A DNA stretch of 64,000 bases from Amaranthus tricolor (taxonomy: Eukaryota > Streptophyta > Magnoliopsida > Caryophyllales > Amaranthaceae): the NCBI RefSeq assembly GCF_026212465.1, contig NC_080062.1, positions 5,310,365-5,374,364 of the forward strand, given 5' to 3'. The translations under genes were made by a program, and so were the position numbers. A model generated the notes under the pieces. The model was not told the origin of the DNA. It did no database searches and saw only the letters and a list, made by a program, of their open reading frames with translations. Below, in pieces: positions 46,518 to 59,633 of the stretch. The number at the start of each line of letters is the position of its first letter. Position 1 is the stretch's first letter.

Positions 46518-47134
46518 ACTAACGTATAGGGATAGTTTAGCCCTATTCTTGATAAAAATTAATGGTTTCCATATATTGGTCTCAAACTCATAGCCGATGA
46601 ATTTAAAAAGAGAAAAAACCCATAAGTCACGTAATCAGATTTTACAATGAGACGACAAATTTGCAATCAATCACGTACATGTGGAAAGTGGAGAGAAAAG
46701 GGACATATTAACAAAAAAAATTCATTATCAAAACAAAAAAAGTTAAAATTAAGAATTAACTTTTTAAGCTTTAAAAGCTTCAAATTAGACAATATTAATA
46801 ATTATCCATATAATGAAATTAAATACCTGTTTTAATTCGAAATTTCAGGAAATTTCACAAAATTTATATTATCATTATAAATCTCTATTTTCTCACACAT
46901 TCATAATTTTTTTCCCAGCTCATCCATATATATAAAATCTCATGCATTATTATTGTTATTACTATTTTTTTAATATAATTTCCCCTTTTTCTTTTTTCAT
47001 TTTCTCTTCTAATATTATTAAGGATGTTAATCCTCATAATTTTCCTTTTCCCTCCTCCAAAAAAATTACTCCCATTTATTATAATTAGTATTCTTCAATC
47101 ATCTTCCATAACATAATTAATTTATTTAATAAAA
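46518..47134 (+). promoter_or_regulatory. Upstream region of the CHX gene
   Basis: Contains TATATAAAA at 46927-46935, a plausible TATA box about 200 bp before the ATG, then T/C-rich leader sequence (TTTCCCCTTTTTCTTTTTTC). No other gene. Confidence 0.45.
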
Positions 47135-50100
47135 ATGGATTCAGCATCCATGAAATATATTTATAGAAGGCAATGTGAGCAAAATTTAATGCATTTATTT
47201 GCATTAAGGAGAGGAATTTTTTATGAACATGATATTTTTCAAAGGATACTTCCTTTTACCATGGTTAGATTAACCCTTTTCTTTATCATCTCTCAAGCTT
47301 TTCGTCGTCTTCTCAAGCCTTTTAAGCAAACAGAATTTGTATGCGATTTGCTGGTATGAAAGTATGCATTTTTATAATTTTTAATTTCTCACAAAAATAT
47401 TTTATTTGATTTTTTTATTCTAATTGAGTTTATGTATCATGTTTTAAGGTTTTGTAAGATAATTTTTATCACAAATTTCTTAAATGAAACGGCGTCATGA
47501 TAAGATTATCTTTATTGGACCGACTCATGTATATTTAGTCTATTAAATAGATCAATTAGAAAAATAAATTAATTATATAGATTTATCTTATGGTGAGACA
47601 GTCTCATATAAAATGAGTTTGAATTTTTAATTTATAAATATAAACTAGGGATGTAGTTAAGTCATATCTACTTACATATTAATCGCCTAAAACTCTTAAG
47701 AGTGTTTAACCATTGATTATTGTTAGTAGCGTTAGTGTTTTTGTTTGTTATTTAAGCCAACCGATCATTTAGTCGGCTGTTATAGAAACATACTCCCTCC
47801 TATTCAGCTGAACTGTACCATTTGACTTTTCACACTTGCCGAGGCAACATTTTAACTCTTAATATCTCAAATTATGCTTAATTAAAAATTATAAAAAGTT
47901 GATATTAATAATCCTTGTATTGAGACAAATCAAACAAGATCCCATATGACTATGTTTTAACTTATAGATTAAGAATAAAATACAAATTAAGAATGATAAG
48001 TGAATAGTGCCAAAAAAAAATGGGACAATTCAGCTGAATAGGAGGTAGTATGATAAAACTTAGTTATTAGTTTTGTCAGTTTACCAAGAGAAAAAGTGAG
48101 TCAAAATTTCAAAAATAACAATGAATACTAATCCGGTAATTCGGTAATTTTTTTATTTTGGTTGAAAGTATATAAATTTTATGAATTAAAATAAAATATA
48201 TTGCACACCATCCCTCTCAATAAAACTACACATTGGACTTTGGTACTAATTTTCATGAATCAAATCTCACTTTATCTATATTTATAAGTTTCAACATAGT
48301 TAAATAAAATGTTATTTAGTTAAATAAAATGTTATTTAGTTCATTTCAATGTATTAATATCAACTTGTCGTATAGTTTTTATTTGTATATAATTAGAAAT
48401 ATTAGGAATTGAATTAATGTATAATATATTTAGTAAAAAACCCAATTAGACACTTTAATTTGTTGGAGTATCATAGTTCATATACCTTAATTTTTACACT
48501 TATTTGTGCATTACCAAAGAGCGCGTGAATTTCTTTTTGTCCTCTCCTTGGCGGGGTACTAGTATGATATGTCCACTACCCTCCTCTTGATTTCGAATCC
48601 TTACTTGTACGGGATATATACTGGGTTGATGACTTCGATTTTGACTATGAATATTGTGCATCACCAATTGAATCAATGTCCAATGCAATTTATGTACAAG
48701 TTTATTAATTTTCTTGCTTGAATCTTGAAATTTATCACCTTGCATTTTTTTCAGACAGGAATTATTTTAGGACCATGTGTCCTAGGAAGAATTTACAAAA
48801 AGTACAACATCATAACAGATAGGCCTAATCAAATACAATTCATCAATGTGGTTGCCTACATGGGTGTTCTTTATCATGTATTCCTAATTAGTATAAAAAC
48901 TGATTTTGGTGTCCTTAAAAGGAGTGGAAAGAAAGTATGGGTTATAGGACTATCCTCTCTTTTTGCTTCATTCTTTGTTATGGCTTCTCTTAATGATCTA
49001 CTAAATCCTCTTACATTCAAGACTCCTTTCCTTGTCTACATATTTGTCTTCCAACATTCGTCGACTTGGTTCACAAACCTAGCTCCGATCCTAGAAGAAC
49101 TCAACCTTTTAACTACCGAAATGGGGCAACTTGCATTGGCCTCATCGATGACTAATGAAGTCGTTACATGGTGCTTTTGGATGTACTTACTGATCACTAA
49201 TTTGTTTCATTTACGCGGTTTTTACAATGGTGTTATGCCCCTTTGTTTAGTTGTAGGTTCGATTATGTTAGGTTTAAGGCCGGTTTTGATATGGTTTATC
49301 AAACGGGTACCTCAAGGCGAACCGGTTAAGGAAGTGTATGTTATTGGGATTTTACTAGGGGCTTTTGTTATGTCATTTATTAGTGATATTGTAGCTGGAT
49401 CTCCTGTTCTAGGAGTTGCATTTCTTGGTTTGGTTATACCGAGTGGCCCCCCTTTAGGCAAAATAATTCAACAAAGGAGTGAAATGTTCATTAAGATTTG
49501 TCTACTTCCTTTCTTTTACTTGGCTATTGGTGATATGACTGATATATATGGTATAAGGGATCTTAAGGCTCATATTGGATTCCAATCAATTCTAATTATT
49601 GGTTATTGTATTAAGACATTTGTTACCATGTTGGTTGCAATGTATTATAAGATCAGCCCTAGATTAGGATTGGCTCTTGGTTTAGTGATGGATACAAGTG
49701 GGGTACTCAATGTTATGGTTTTCTTGAGTTACACGCTACGTCAGGTAAATTAACATTTATTTGGATATCATTTGCAACTTCATATATATCAATAAAAAAG
49801 TAAATATGATTGCACATGTCATTTACTATAGTCCATAGCTATAAATCTTTGGCTATAGTGAGAATGTACATTTTCTAAGAGATCGAAGTTAAAAAAAAAA
49901 AGATCTTTTATGCATTGAAGGAAAGATTAAAATTAATAATCCAACTTATTATTTATTCGCTGAAAACCAAACACCTTTAGATTATACTTAAATAATCTCA
50001 CACATTGCATGTGTCTGATGAATGTACCCATTCAAAATGGAACCTAGTGTTTTAATGACTCAGACGCTTTGTTTGAAGAATGATGAAAGTTTTATAAAAT

Positions 50101-51397
50101 TGTTCTAATTGTTTAAATGATGTTAATTAGAAGTTATTTTTTAAATGAATGTAGTTAAAATTCAAGTTATTTTTCATAGTTTCAACGAAGTTAATTTAAT
50201 CTAATTTAATAATCTCGATATCTTAACAAGATGCAGAAAATGTATAGTGACAAGGCAACACACCTAGTGTTGAATAGTTTGGTTGTGACAACAATTGTGA
50301 CACCACTAGCATTTTACTTGCACAAGGATCGTAATACAAATTGTAACAAGTCCATTGAAGGTTTTGACTTATCATTCTTAGCAACATTAGAGGCACCAAA
50401 ATTGAAGATCCTAGCATGTATTGATACCGATGATGAAATCTCCGGCATCATTTCTTTGTTGAATGTTTCGAGTCCCTCGAAATCGCACCCCATCGATGTT
50501 TATGTGGTGCATTTATCGGAATTTGTAGGTCAAGCAACACCTATACTGATGGTTCATCGAGATCATAAAAGAATATGTGACTATAATGGTTGTGTTCATA
50601 TAATGACTGCATTAAAAAGTTATTGTGAAAAATCTGAGGGTGGTATTAACATTCAATTGTTAACTATGATCACACCATTTAAGAGCATACATGAAGGTAT
50701 TTCTTTCTTAGCTAGGGAAAAAATGATTCCTCTTCTTATTGTGCCTTATAATTATACTAGTCAAGGGCTTGCGCTTAATAGGAATTCCTCGAGTGATCTT
50801 AATCGTAAGCTACAATTACACATGCCTTGTACGATTGGAATTCTTGTTCATAGGGATAAGGCTAGTAAGCAATGGAATTACAAAGATACGTTCTCTTATC
50901 GTGTTCATGTTATTTACTTCGGAGGGGAAGATGATCGAGAAGCGTTAGCATATGCAACACGAATGTCTAGACACCCGCGTGTTAGCATTACCTTAACACG
51001 AGTTGTGGTTAAAGAAAGCCAAGGTACTAATAAACACGACAAGAAATTGGATGATTTTCAGTTAGCTTTGTTTAAGACTAGGGTTGTTGGTAAGAGTCGA
51101 GCTCATGTTTTTCAACAAATTTATGTGCAAGATTGGTTAAAAGCACTTGATGTAATCAAATCTTTTGACAACAATTATGAACTTGTTATGGTAGGAAGAC
51201 GACATGGTGAGACTACCGTGAGTGAAAAAGAACTATCGGTTTTGTGTGAGAATCCGGAATTAGGCTTAATTGGTGAAATTTTTGTTTGCAATGAACTTCG
51301 TTGGGGAAACACCTCTATTTTGGTAATGCAACATTGTAGAAATATTGGTAGAGATGAAGTTTTAGACAATCTTAAGGTATTGGAAGACAATGTATGA
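47135..51397 (+). CDS. Cation/H+ antiporter, CHX family (CPA2), three exons
   Basis: CHX proteins exchange K+ or Na+ for protons across endomembranes or the plasma membrane. Exons read: 47135-47353, 48755-49744, 50237-51397, all phase 0 with GT/AG borders, giving 789 aa, typical for the family. Exon 1 encodes the first membrane span (ILPFTMVRLTLFFIISQ) and LLKPFKQTEFVCDLL; exon 2 continues with TGIILGPCVLGR, the expected TM2 motif, and about ten hydrophobic spans to RLGLALGLVMDTSGVLNVMV; exon 3 is the long hydrophilic USP-like C-terminal domain (KILACIDTDDEISGIISLL, VHVIYFGGEDDREALAYA, YELVMVGRRH). Oddities: the transport-site pair normally written ND in CPA2 proteins is NE here (TNEVVTW, N207-E208), and the preceding discontinuous-helix motif is HSSTWFTNLAPIL rather than ...TAFPVLA.... 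So ion transport may be altered. A Stowaway MITE lies in intron 1. I cannot assign the CHX number; a divergent CHX28-like clade is possible. Confidence 0.92.
47793..48048. mobile_element. Intact Stowaway MITE in intron 1 of the CHX gene
   Basis: 256 bp. Termini CTCCCTCCTATTCAGCTGAA and, inverted, CTACCTCCTATTCAGCTGAA (right end TTCAGCTGAATAGGAGGTAG), with TA directly on both sides. This is the best-preserved member of the family in the window. Confidence 0.93.
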
Positions 51398-51604
51398 TGA
51401 CTACGTTTCGATGGGTTCGAGTTTTGAGTTTTAACAACACGAAAATCTCGATACAGGCTCGAAATGCCATAATTCACGGATCTAGGTCTTGCTTCTTTAT
51501 ACCGAATATATACATCTTCTAAGGCACTTGAGAGGTTGAAGTTTGTAATGTGTATACTTTAGATTGATAAACATAGAAGATTTGTAGAATTATAACTTAT
51601 TTTA

Positions 51605-51858
51605 CCTCCTGTTCAGCTTAAGTGTTCCATTTGATTTTTGACATTATTTATCAATCACTTTTAAGTTGTATAATATTCTTAATGTATAACATATAACATA
51701 GTCATGTAGGACCTTATTTGATTTGTCTCAATATAAAAATTAGTCATATCAATTTATTATAATTTTTAATTATGCACAATTAAAGATATTAAAAATAAAA
51801 ATACTACATTGGCAAATGTCTCAAATACAATAAGACATTTAGGCTGAATAAGATAGAG
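51605..51858. mobile_element. Stowaway-like MITE downstream of CHX
   Basis: Left end CCTCCTGTTCAGCTTAAGTG, right end TTAGGCTGAATAAGATAGAG, with TA beside both ends. About 210 bp after the CHX stop, so it may be within the 3'UTR. Confidence 0.8.
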
Positions 51859-52499
51859 TACTTCATATGGAAGTGTGGCTACTCGTCTATTCGCATTTTC
51901 AAGTATGTACTTGTATCAAAGTTTTGGCACATTAACATTAATATAATACTTTAACTCTTTATTTTGAAATAGTCTCTAGATTAAATTTTCTCAAAGATAA
52001 AAACACACGAATTTGAGTAATAATTATCCATGCAAAAAATGATATATATAATGCATAAATCTATAAAAGTTAACGTTTTTTGAAAAAAATAACAGAGAGG
52101 AATCTAAATCTAGGCCTGCCTAAGCAATGGTCTAAATCACTCAAAATTCCTATTAATTAATATTAAATTGCATAATTTATAACACTGAACAATCAAAATG
52201 ACAACCTAGTTGTTCAATTATGCAAAGATTATGATCCACCCACCTTGTAGTATTATATTGGATTCATTCCTTCAATATAGCATCGAACAAGTATGATACT
52301 AAATTCATTTTCCAAAATTTTTTTATTTTTTATATTAGTAACAGAATTAATACAAGATCAATAAAAATAAATCATCAAAATATTAATGCTAGGCTAACTT
52401 CTAAATTGTAACCAAAAGCAAAGAAATAAAGTACAATAACATAGAACTATGAAAGATTTTAATGGAGAATAGTAATTTTTTTCTCTATGCACTAAATAA

Positions 52500-52505
<6 letters not shown>
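51859..52505. other. Intergenic DNA between CHX and laccase 3' ends
   Basis: The two genes converge here. No exon or bounded repeat recognised; polyadenylation sites of both genes are expected in this stretch. Confidence 0.5.

Positions 52506-52592
<87 letters not shown>
52506..52592. repeat. (AT)n microsatellite just after the laccase stop codon
   Basis: About 43 uninterrupted AT units ending 3 bp beyond the minus-strand laccase stop codon (52596-52598), so it forms the first part of the laccase 3'UTR. The Ile-Tyr repeat open frame it creates on the plus strand is not a gene. Confidence 0.98.
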
Positions 52593-52594
<2 letters not shown>

Positions 52595-52595
52595 A

Positions 52596-55500
52596 TCAAC
52601 AAATTGGTAGATCAATTGGTGGAGCTTGTAGAGTCTCCAACTCTCCCACTCCATCTTCCACTAAAAATGCCATAGCTAACCCCCAAGTGATGTGCACATC
52701 CAAGTGACAATGCATCAACCATACTCCTGCAATTTTTAAAATAAATTTTTTGTTACCAACATTGTATTTGGATAACATTTTCAAAGGAATAAAAATAAAG
52801 AAAAACAAATTGAAGGGATGGGAAAGAAAGGGGAGGCAAGATACGTGTGTTTTTCTATCAAATCTTTTCAAAGTAGGAAGAGTTTATTTTGTTTAAAATA
52901 GAAAATTACGACTTTTCCTTCCAATTCTGATTCCTTCAGTTTTGTTACTTCCCCTAATGATATCCAAATGACAGAAATTAATTATTCTTTCATTTTTCTT
53001 TCCTTTCTTTTCCTTCATTCCCCTATTTGAATGTAGTACAAGAAATCTAAAATTATCATGGTTGGACCATATAATTTAGCTAAGATATAACTTTTCTGTT
53101 TTTGTGAGATTGCATTGGTAATAAGTCTGTTTGGCAAATGGCTATTTGCGAATTATCAAATCAACAGTTTACGTCGATTGTTATGGAGATGTTAAAGTAG
53201 ATCAAAAGGCCCACAATCAATGAAATAGCTACTTTTTGATTTTGGCATAAAAGTCGGTCTTTTGGCTCCCTGAACAACAAAAACACCAAAAGCTGGAAAT
53301 CAAGTAAAAACACAAAAAAAAGGTCATTTTCAAAGCACATCGAATAAGACAATATGATATTTTTCATCACAACATGTCAGTATGTCACTATCGATAACAA
53401 ATGCATATAAATGAACGAGTATTTGTCGTACCTGGATTGTCGGCGACGAATCGGATGACAACCCATCCATTGACAGGCACACCAACAGTATTCCTCATAG
53501 GAGGATCCACAAGGTTAAATTTGTTGGTATCCTTGTTTGAATCAAAATTGCCAAATCCTTGAGCAAGTATATAAAAGTCATAACCATGTAGATGCATAGG
53601 ATGATTTTCCCCTGTAACAATACTAGTACCTTGAATAACAATTTGCACCCTAGAACCATACTTTAACTTGTACAACCTAGTACCCGATTGTGGTTGCCAA
53701 AGTGCCCGACTAACGTTGCCTGTGTAATCAAATTGAACTGGCGGTTGGGCTGGAAAATCGACGGAGAAAACCCCAGGAATACCGAATTTATGGGCTTGAA
53801 GAAGAGACCAATTTGACGGAAGAACAAAAGATACGTTGTTCATGCTAGCAGTAAATCTGGTACCATTTGGACCTTGACATTGATTTTGACTAAAATTTGG
53901 TGGGCATTGGTTAAGTCCGAGGCCTACGGTAAAAAATAAATTTTCCTCAACTTCTAGTAGGACCGGTAGCTCTGGGACCCGTCTTGGGCTCCGGAGTTTG
54001 TTTGTGAATGCGGTAACTGTTGCAGTGTTGTTGAATACTGGTAAAGGTGGGAATATAGGGGTGGGCTTAGGAACTCCCCTAGGGGGACATACAAGAGACT
54101 CGTATTCGAGTATGGCGGTGGTGGTGGTGTTGTCGAAAGCGACGCCTTGTGCACTTTGATACGGCTTAGCAGCGATGTAGTACCGGCCAGGAGCTTGGTT
54201 GCCAGAGATCAAGACGTCGGTGGTTTGACCAGGTCCGAGCATTAAGACGTTGGTCGTAAAGGGTTTTAAATAACTTGCATCTGCGCCAATCACCGTGAAC
54301 GGGTGGTTGGCAACAGAGAAAAAGAGTTCTTGATTGAGGGCAGCATTGATCACTCGTAAAAGATGTGTCTCGCCTACGTCGATTGGGACAACGGTAGTAT
54401 CTGTATAGAATAATTTAAATTTGGTTAGTTTAGCTAATTTTTTTTGTTTGTTACGTAAACTAGGTGAAATGAAACACACTTCTAGTATATCTGTATATCA
54501 AATAACACAAATTCTTAAATAAGACAGTTTCACGGTGAAACTATTTTTATTGGCCTAGTTCAATGTACACCTGTTTTGAAGTGATCATTTATTACTTACA
54601 ATTTTAAAGTGATCACTTTTTATTGTCTTAAAGTGATAAGTTACAACCTTAAAGTGATTACTTGATTACAATTTTAAAATATGATCAATTAGAAAAATAG
54701 GGACAGTTGGCGGCGCCTTATCCATGTCTTAGATTACTAAACCCGTCCCTTTTACCCATCCTTTCTTTTTGTTCATTGCCTTTAATTATCGTTCTTTACC
54801 TCTTTCTTTACTTTTATCTTTATATTTGTACGTATTCTACTTATTTTATTTGTAAGTTGTAGGTTTCTCTCTCTTTGAAGACCTTTTTATAGCCGAGGGA
54901 CTCTTTGACTGTACTCTCCTCTATGTGTTTGAGCTGTCGTCTGTCTTCCCTCCCCAGACCTTGATCATAGTTTTCTATGAGCGGAATACATTGAGTATGA
55001 TGATGATGAGAAAAATTAATGGGTTGATTATACAGACTCGTCTGTCATCTAATTTTGCACATTTGACAAAGTACTACTTCAATTCTAAATATCTCTAATT
55101 ATGATTGGTTAAAAGTTACCAAAAACTAATCTTAATCATTTATGTTGACACAAATCAATCAAAATTTCATTGAACGATTTTTTAACTTATATAGAAATTT
55201 GTGGATAAAATACAAACTAAGAGTAAATGATAAATTGTGCTAAAAACAAAGAATAAGAAAGGAATAATTTAACGTAATACTATTTTTTTTTTTTGAAAGG
55301 ATTTAACGTAATACTAGATATACATTATATATATGCTAATATTTTTTTAGTTTTCTTTTGTTTTAATTGGGCCAAAAACCCTCTTGAACAGTTGATGCAT
55401 CCAGGTTTATTAAGACTTTTTTTCGGCTAGTCTCTTGAGAGATCATCTCTTTGAGAGACGTATCTCAAGCCTAACCCATTAAAGATTAATGTTTATTTAT

Positions 55501-57962
55501 CGTATTCTTAATGTCTAGTTACATTATCCTTAATGCTTACTTATTGTATCCTTAATGTCTATTTTTTTCAATATCTTAAAATGTCTACTTATATTATTCT
55601 TAATGCCTATTTGCAATATTTTAAAAAATATATAATGGACCGACCCAATTAGAGATGGTCTTTCAAAATAGACCCTCTCACAAGAATTTGTGTTTTTTTG
55701 TTTTTTTTTTTATGGAAATTGTATGTTTTTTATGATAAAAAGTAATATTTATTTATTTTCATTAAACAATATTTACAAAATCAAGTACTCAACTTTTCTA
55801 AGTAGAAAGTAAAATAAATTAAATTTTCCTTGAAAAGTTTATCTAATAATAACCAATTTAATGCAAGAGTGGGTTGAACATCCTTTAAAAAAGATTGGTT
55901 CGTAAAAAAATAAAAAACTTCTTTCTTTTTAAAGCAGTAATGTATTTTACCTTTTTAGTTAGCCCCAATAATATGCATTTTGATTGCCTTTAAGTGGTAA
56001 TTAAGGTCCAACTTAATACTTGTCTAATCCATGTTTAACAATATATATGTTTGTAACATGAATAATTAATTATAGGGTCGTAGTTCATTATTTTTAATTA
56101 TAAGGTAAATCAAGTAAAGGTGAAGACTTTGTAAATATTGAGTTTTAAATATTTTCTGAAAAGTGATATCAGTTGTTCAATTAAAATAAATTCTAATACT
56201 CTAATACATAAATTAATAATACTTTGAAGATATATAAGATATAGTTAGTATACGTTATACTATATTGTGTTATACGATATTGTATATGTAGATCATAATA
56301 TATAAAAACACAAACCTTGCTGAGAGCAGTTGTAGAGGTCTCCCGGTTGGCCGTTGATGGTGTAAGCATCGGATACATTGGGGGCGGCTCCCGTCCTAGC
56401 GGCTTGTCTAATGACTTGAACTGGGTCGCGGTTCCACCATTCACCTGTTTTTTTGTCATTAACATTGTTATCATCAATTTTTATAATATTGTATGTAATA
56501 AAAACTGTAAAGCTGATAGAGTACATATAATGAATATACCAAGAATAATGGGTGTTTCACGGCTTGGCTTATTAAAAGGGTAAGGAATTCCTTCTCTAGG
56601 ACGAATTACTAGAGCTCCGTAGACCGTTGCTCTTAGCCAGGAGCTATGAGCATGCCACCATAGAGTTCCTTCTTGACCATTGATTGTGAAGCGATACGTG
56701 TAACTACCTCCTGGTCTAATAGGACATTGAGTAACGAATTCTGGTCCGTCAGCCCATCCGGTCCTCATTTGTCTTATTCCGTGCCTAGGATTATAAACCA
56801 AAAATAGGAATTAAAAGAGAAAATTTTTAAAGGTATATATAACTATGGCATGCCATGTAAAAGTGTTCAAAAACAGATTCGATAATCTGATATTTACCCA
56901 ATTTTGGAAACGAATCCGACTTAACCCGACTTTAAAATAAATTTAAAAATTAAAATAATGTAAAAATCAATATAATTTAATTTTAAATCCACCCAAGAAA
57001 TCTGACCCAAAATTAACCCGACGATCTTAATTAACACCTTTTTGCTAATGCAATGCATACATTTAGGATGATGGTCTTTATTTCAAGCATGCTATATTTA
57101 CCAATGAATGGTGACATTGTATTTTGCTCTGTTAACAACATTGATTACAAGAGTATCACCCTCAAAAACTTCCAATGTGGGTCCAGGAAATTGGCCATTC
57201 ACTGTTATTGCATTCACAGTTTTGCACAGTCTTTTCACCGGTACCGCTTGAACCTATATATAATAGATAAACACAAATTTAATTTATTTTTTCAACTTTT
57301 TAATTTTTCTTGAAAAAATACATATTAATAACTTCAATTATTATCTATTAAATCAAAATAATCTCAACTATTAATTATTTCATATAATTTTAAATATGGG
57401 GTGTACTTTTTAAAAAAAAATCCCAACTATTAATTTTTCTCTTGTAATGCACCCAATTTGGGCTAACTGCGAGCATGAAATCGATCCATAGTTACGTTTA
57501 TTTCGAGAAAGTACGATTCATACTTAGAATTGTTATGGAATAACCTATAGTTGAGATTATTTTGAGTGAATAAACAATAGTATTTGAGATTATTATTGTA
57601 TATTTTTCCATAAAAATTCCTCCAATTGTTATAAATAATATGTGATCAAACATGAGCACATGTTGTACCCAAGTGCACTTAAAAGGTATGTAATAGTAAT
57701 TAAATATACTTTTTACGTTCATTTTGTTCAAGTTTATGTAACGAGCATATATTTATTCATTCCATAAATAAGCACAAAACGAACTAAAAATGCACTTGGC
57801 TACAGTGCAACTACTTTTTTAATTACATTCGAATGCACGTAACTTTTATCTTACGTTGTATAGTTAACTTACCACGAAATGATGATATTGAACTTTTGCG
57901 GAAACCAACGAAAACAAGGTAGCCAATAATAAGACAAGTCCTTGTACATAATAGGAAACCAT
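52596..57962 (-). CDS. Laccase (secreted multicopper oxidase), six exons
   Basis: Plant laccases (p-diphenol:O2 oxidoreductases) oxidise monolignols and other phenolics in the cell wall, reducing O2 to water. Exons read: 57873-57962, 57102-57253, 56540-56784, 56316-56444, 53432-54400, 52596-52726. All borders are GT/AG, split codons rejoin to conserved residues, and the total is 1716 nt or 571 aa, the usual size and exon number. A signal peptide covers about residues 1-22 ([15 protein letters not shown]). All four copper motifs are intact: HWHGIRQ (80-86), [16 protein letters not shown] (from 122), [10 protein letters not shown] (472-481) and [14 protein letters not shown] (534-547), with the T1 Cys at 535 and Leu (545) as the axial residue. 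Ends with LPIC, common in the family. Many N-glycosylation sequons (NTTT, NNTA, NVSF, NWS, NVSR). Intron 4 is long (1.9 kb) and holds a LINE tail and a MITE. Which LAC class cannot be decided by eye. Confidence 0.96.
54888..55013 (+). mobile_element. RTE-type LINE 3' end fragment in laccase intron 4
   Basis: Plus strand: AGCCGAGGGACTCTTTGACT, TGTCTTCCCTCCCCAGACC, TTCTATGAGCGGAATACATT, ending ATGATGATGATGAG. It is antisense to the laccase gene and in the opposite orientation to the LINE copies at 10870, 30424 and 32405. Confidence 0.8.
55427..55690. mobile_element. MITE of the GAGACGGTCTCTCA family in laccase intron 4
   Basis: Bounded by CTAGTCTCTTGAGAGATCATC and GATGGTCTTTCAAAATAGACC, with interior TATTCTTAATGTCTAGTTACA repeats. 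Close to 41430-41680. Confidence 0.7.
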
Positions 57963-58115
57963 TCTTAATTCGCTCTTCTTGCTTTTACGCTTGTTCTTGC
58001 TCTTGCTCGTATTGTTAGTAAAAGAAACGTGTCGATTTTTCTTGTCTACTTTGTGAATGTAGGTTGCGGAAGATTAATTAAGGATAGCTTGAAGGCTAGG
58101 AAGAACTAAAGGATG

Positions 58116-58123
58116 AATTTATA
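58116..58123 (-). promoter_or_regulatory. TATA box of the laccase gene
   Basis: Minus-strand TATAAATT in CTTACTATAAATTCATCC, about 155 bp upstream of the ATG at 57962. A leader of roughly 120 bases would follow. Confidence 0.6.
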
Positions 58124-59633
58124 GTAAGGGAAGATATAGAGAGGAAGGTTGTTCTAAGGTTGGCAGATTAGGTTAAGTGCAAATCAGCAAGAAAACTCCA
58201 ACTAGAAGCTCTACTTAAAACAACTTTAGTTTAGTACTTCAAATCTTCACCTATGTAAAGATTAGAGTTTGATGCACCCACTATATCAAGGGTTCTAAAA
58301 GAAAAAATAATATAAAAATTAATTAAATTTATCTTTCTACAATTCTTCTTTTACAAGTATCCTCCTAATTCGTTGTTGAATGTTTTGTCTTTGCTTTTAA
58401 TATTTCTTCATGATCATTGCCTTTTTCAATTTTAATACTCTCTAGGTCTCATTTAATTTTGCACATTTATTGATGTATTATTTTGAATACTAATATCTCT
58501 GATTATGTTTGATTAAAAATTATAAAAAATTAATATTAGTAAATGGTAAATAGCTAGAAATCATAGAATTATGATTTTATCAAGTTGGAAAAAAGAAAAA
58601 TAGATAGTTATTATCATAATCATATATACATATTATAATCTAGGAACTTCTATGCCACGTGTAATCATATCAAAGTCATTCCTAAATATAATTTTCCCGC
58701 CACTATATACTACTTCATTCACATTCCAACCTAATAAAGTAAATATTTCTATGCAAGGAGTACTTCTCTTTTTGGGTATACAACTGAATATAAAAGGGTT
58801 TAGTTAATGATAATTCACTTCAATTGAAAGCAAAATTTACTAACATATTTAGTGCACACCAAAAGAATTATGAAGCACTTCTTTTAAGGATAAGCATAAA
58901 TTCCTCCAGAATGATAATACTTCCTCAATATAAGTTGTTTATAGTGAAAAGGATCTGAAAACACCATCTTGATTATTGAGTACTTTACTTTTAAACAATT
59001 TCTTTGTCTATAATAATAATAATTTAAAAGTGAAGAAACAAGAATATGAAGTACATTTTACTTGGTTACCGAAATCCACAGGTAATATCAACTCCCTAAA
59101 TCTTTATTTATGAATTATAGGTCATTATATACTTTTGATTATATAGTATGCACGTTTTTACTAATTAGGTAACTAATGCTACAAATAACTATTCAGTGCT
59201 ATGATAATTAGGAAGATGAATCAACTCAATTATCAATTTAGGCTTAAATTAATAGTTTATATGGTATAATATTAAAATTTATTCCCTCTATTTTTACATT
59301 TTTATAATATACTTATGATTTTTTCTCTAATTTTTATTTTAATATTTTTTATTGTTTATGATTATCATCATGAGAATATCAAATAGTAATGAAGAGAATA
59401 AATATCAAAATATCAAAATCTTTGTTTGTCTAGGCAAGGATGTTGTCCGATAGAAATAGCTAGCAACCAAGAAAACACTAAACATATAATCTCTTAGTTC
59501 TAAATTATGTGTAACATTAGAAATATTGCACTATTTATTTATCATTCTTAATTATAATTAGTTTTTAATCAATAAGTAAAAACATAGTGAGGTTGGATAT
59601 GTTTGCTTCGTTTCAATGCAAAAATTATTAATA
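58124..59633. other. Laccase upstream region and intergenic DNA
   Basis: Stowaway-like fragments at about 58440-58540 and 59505-59633 (motifs GCACTATTTATTTATCATTC, ATCAATAAGTAAAAACATAG). The second is cut off by the MULE-type element that follows. TGCCACGTGTAATC near 58650 contains a G-box (CACGTG) about 0.7 kb upstream of laccase. No gene. Confidence 0.45.

Noticed and set aside
48500..48745. 81-codon minus frame in CHX intron 1
   Set aside because: Antisense, intronic, no recognisable domain.
52462..52707. 81-codon frame with a long Ile-Tyr repeat
   Set aside because: Product of the (AT)n microsatellite and antisense to the laccase last exon.
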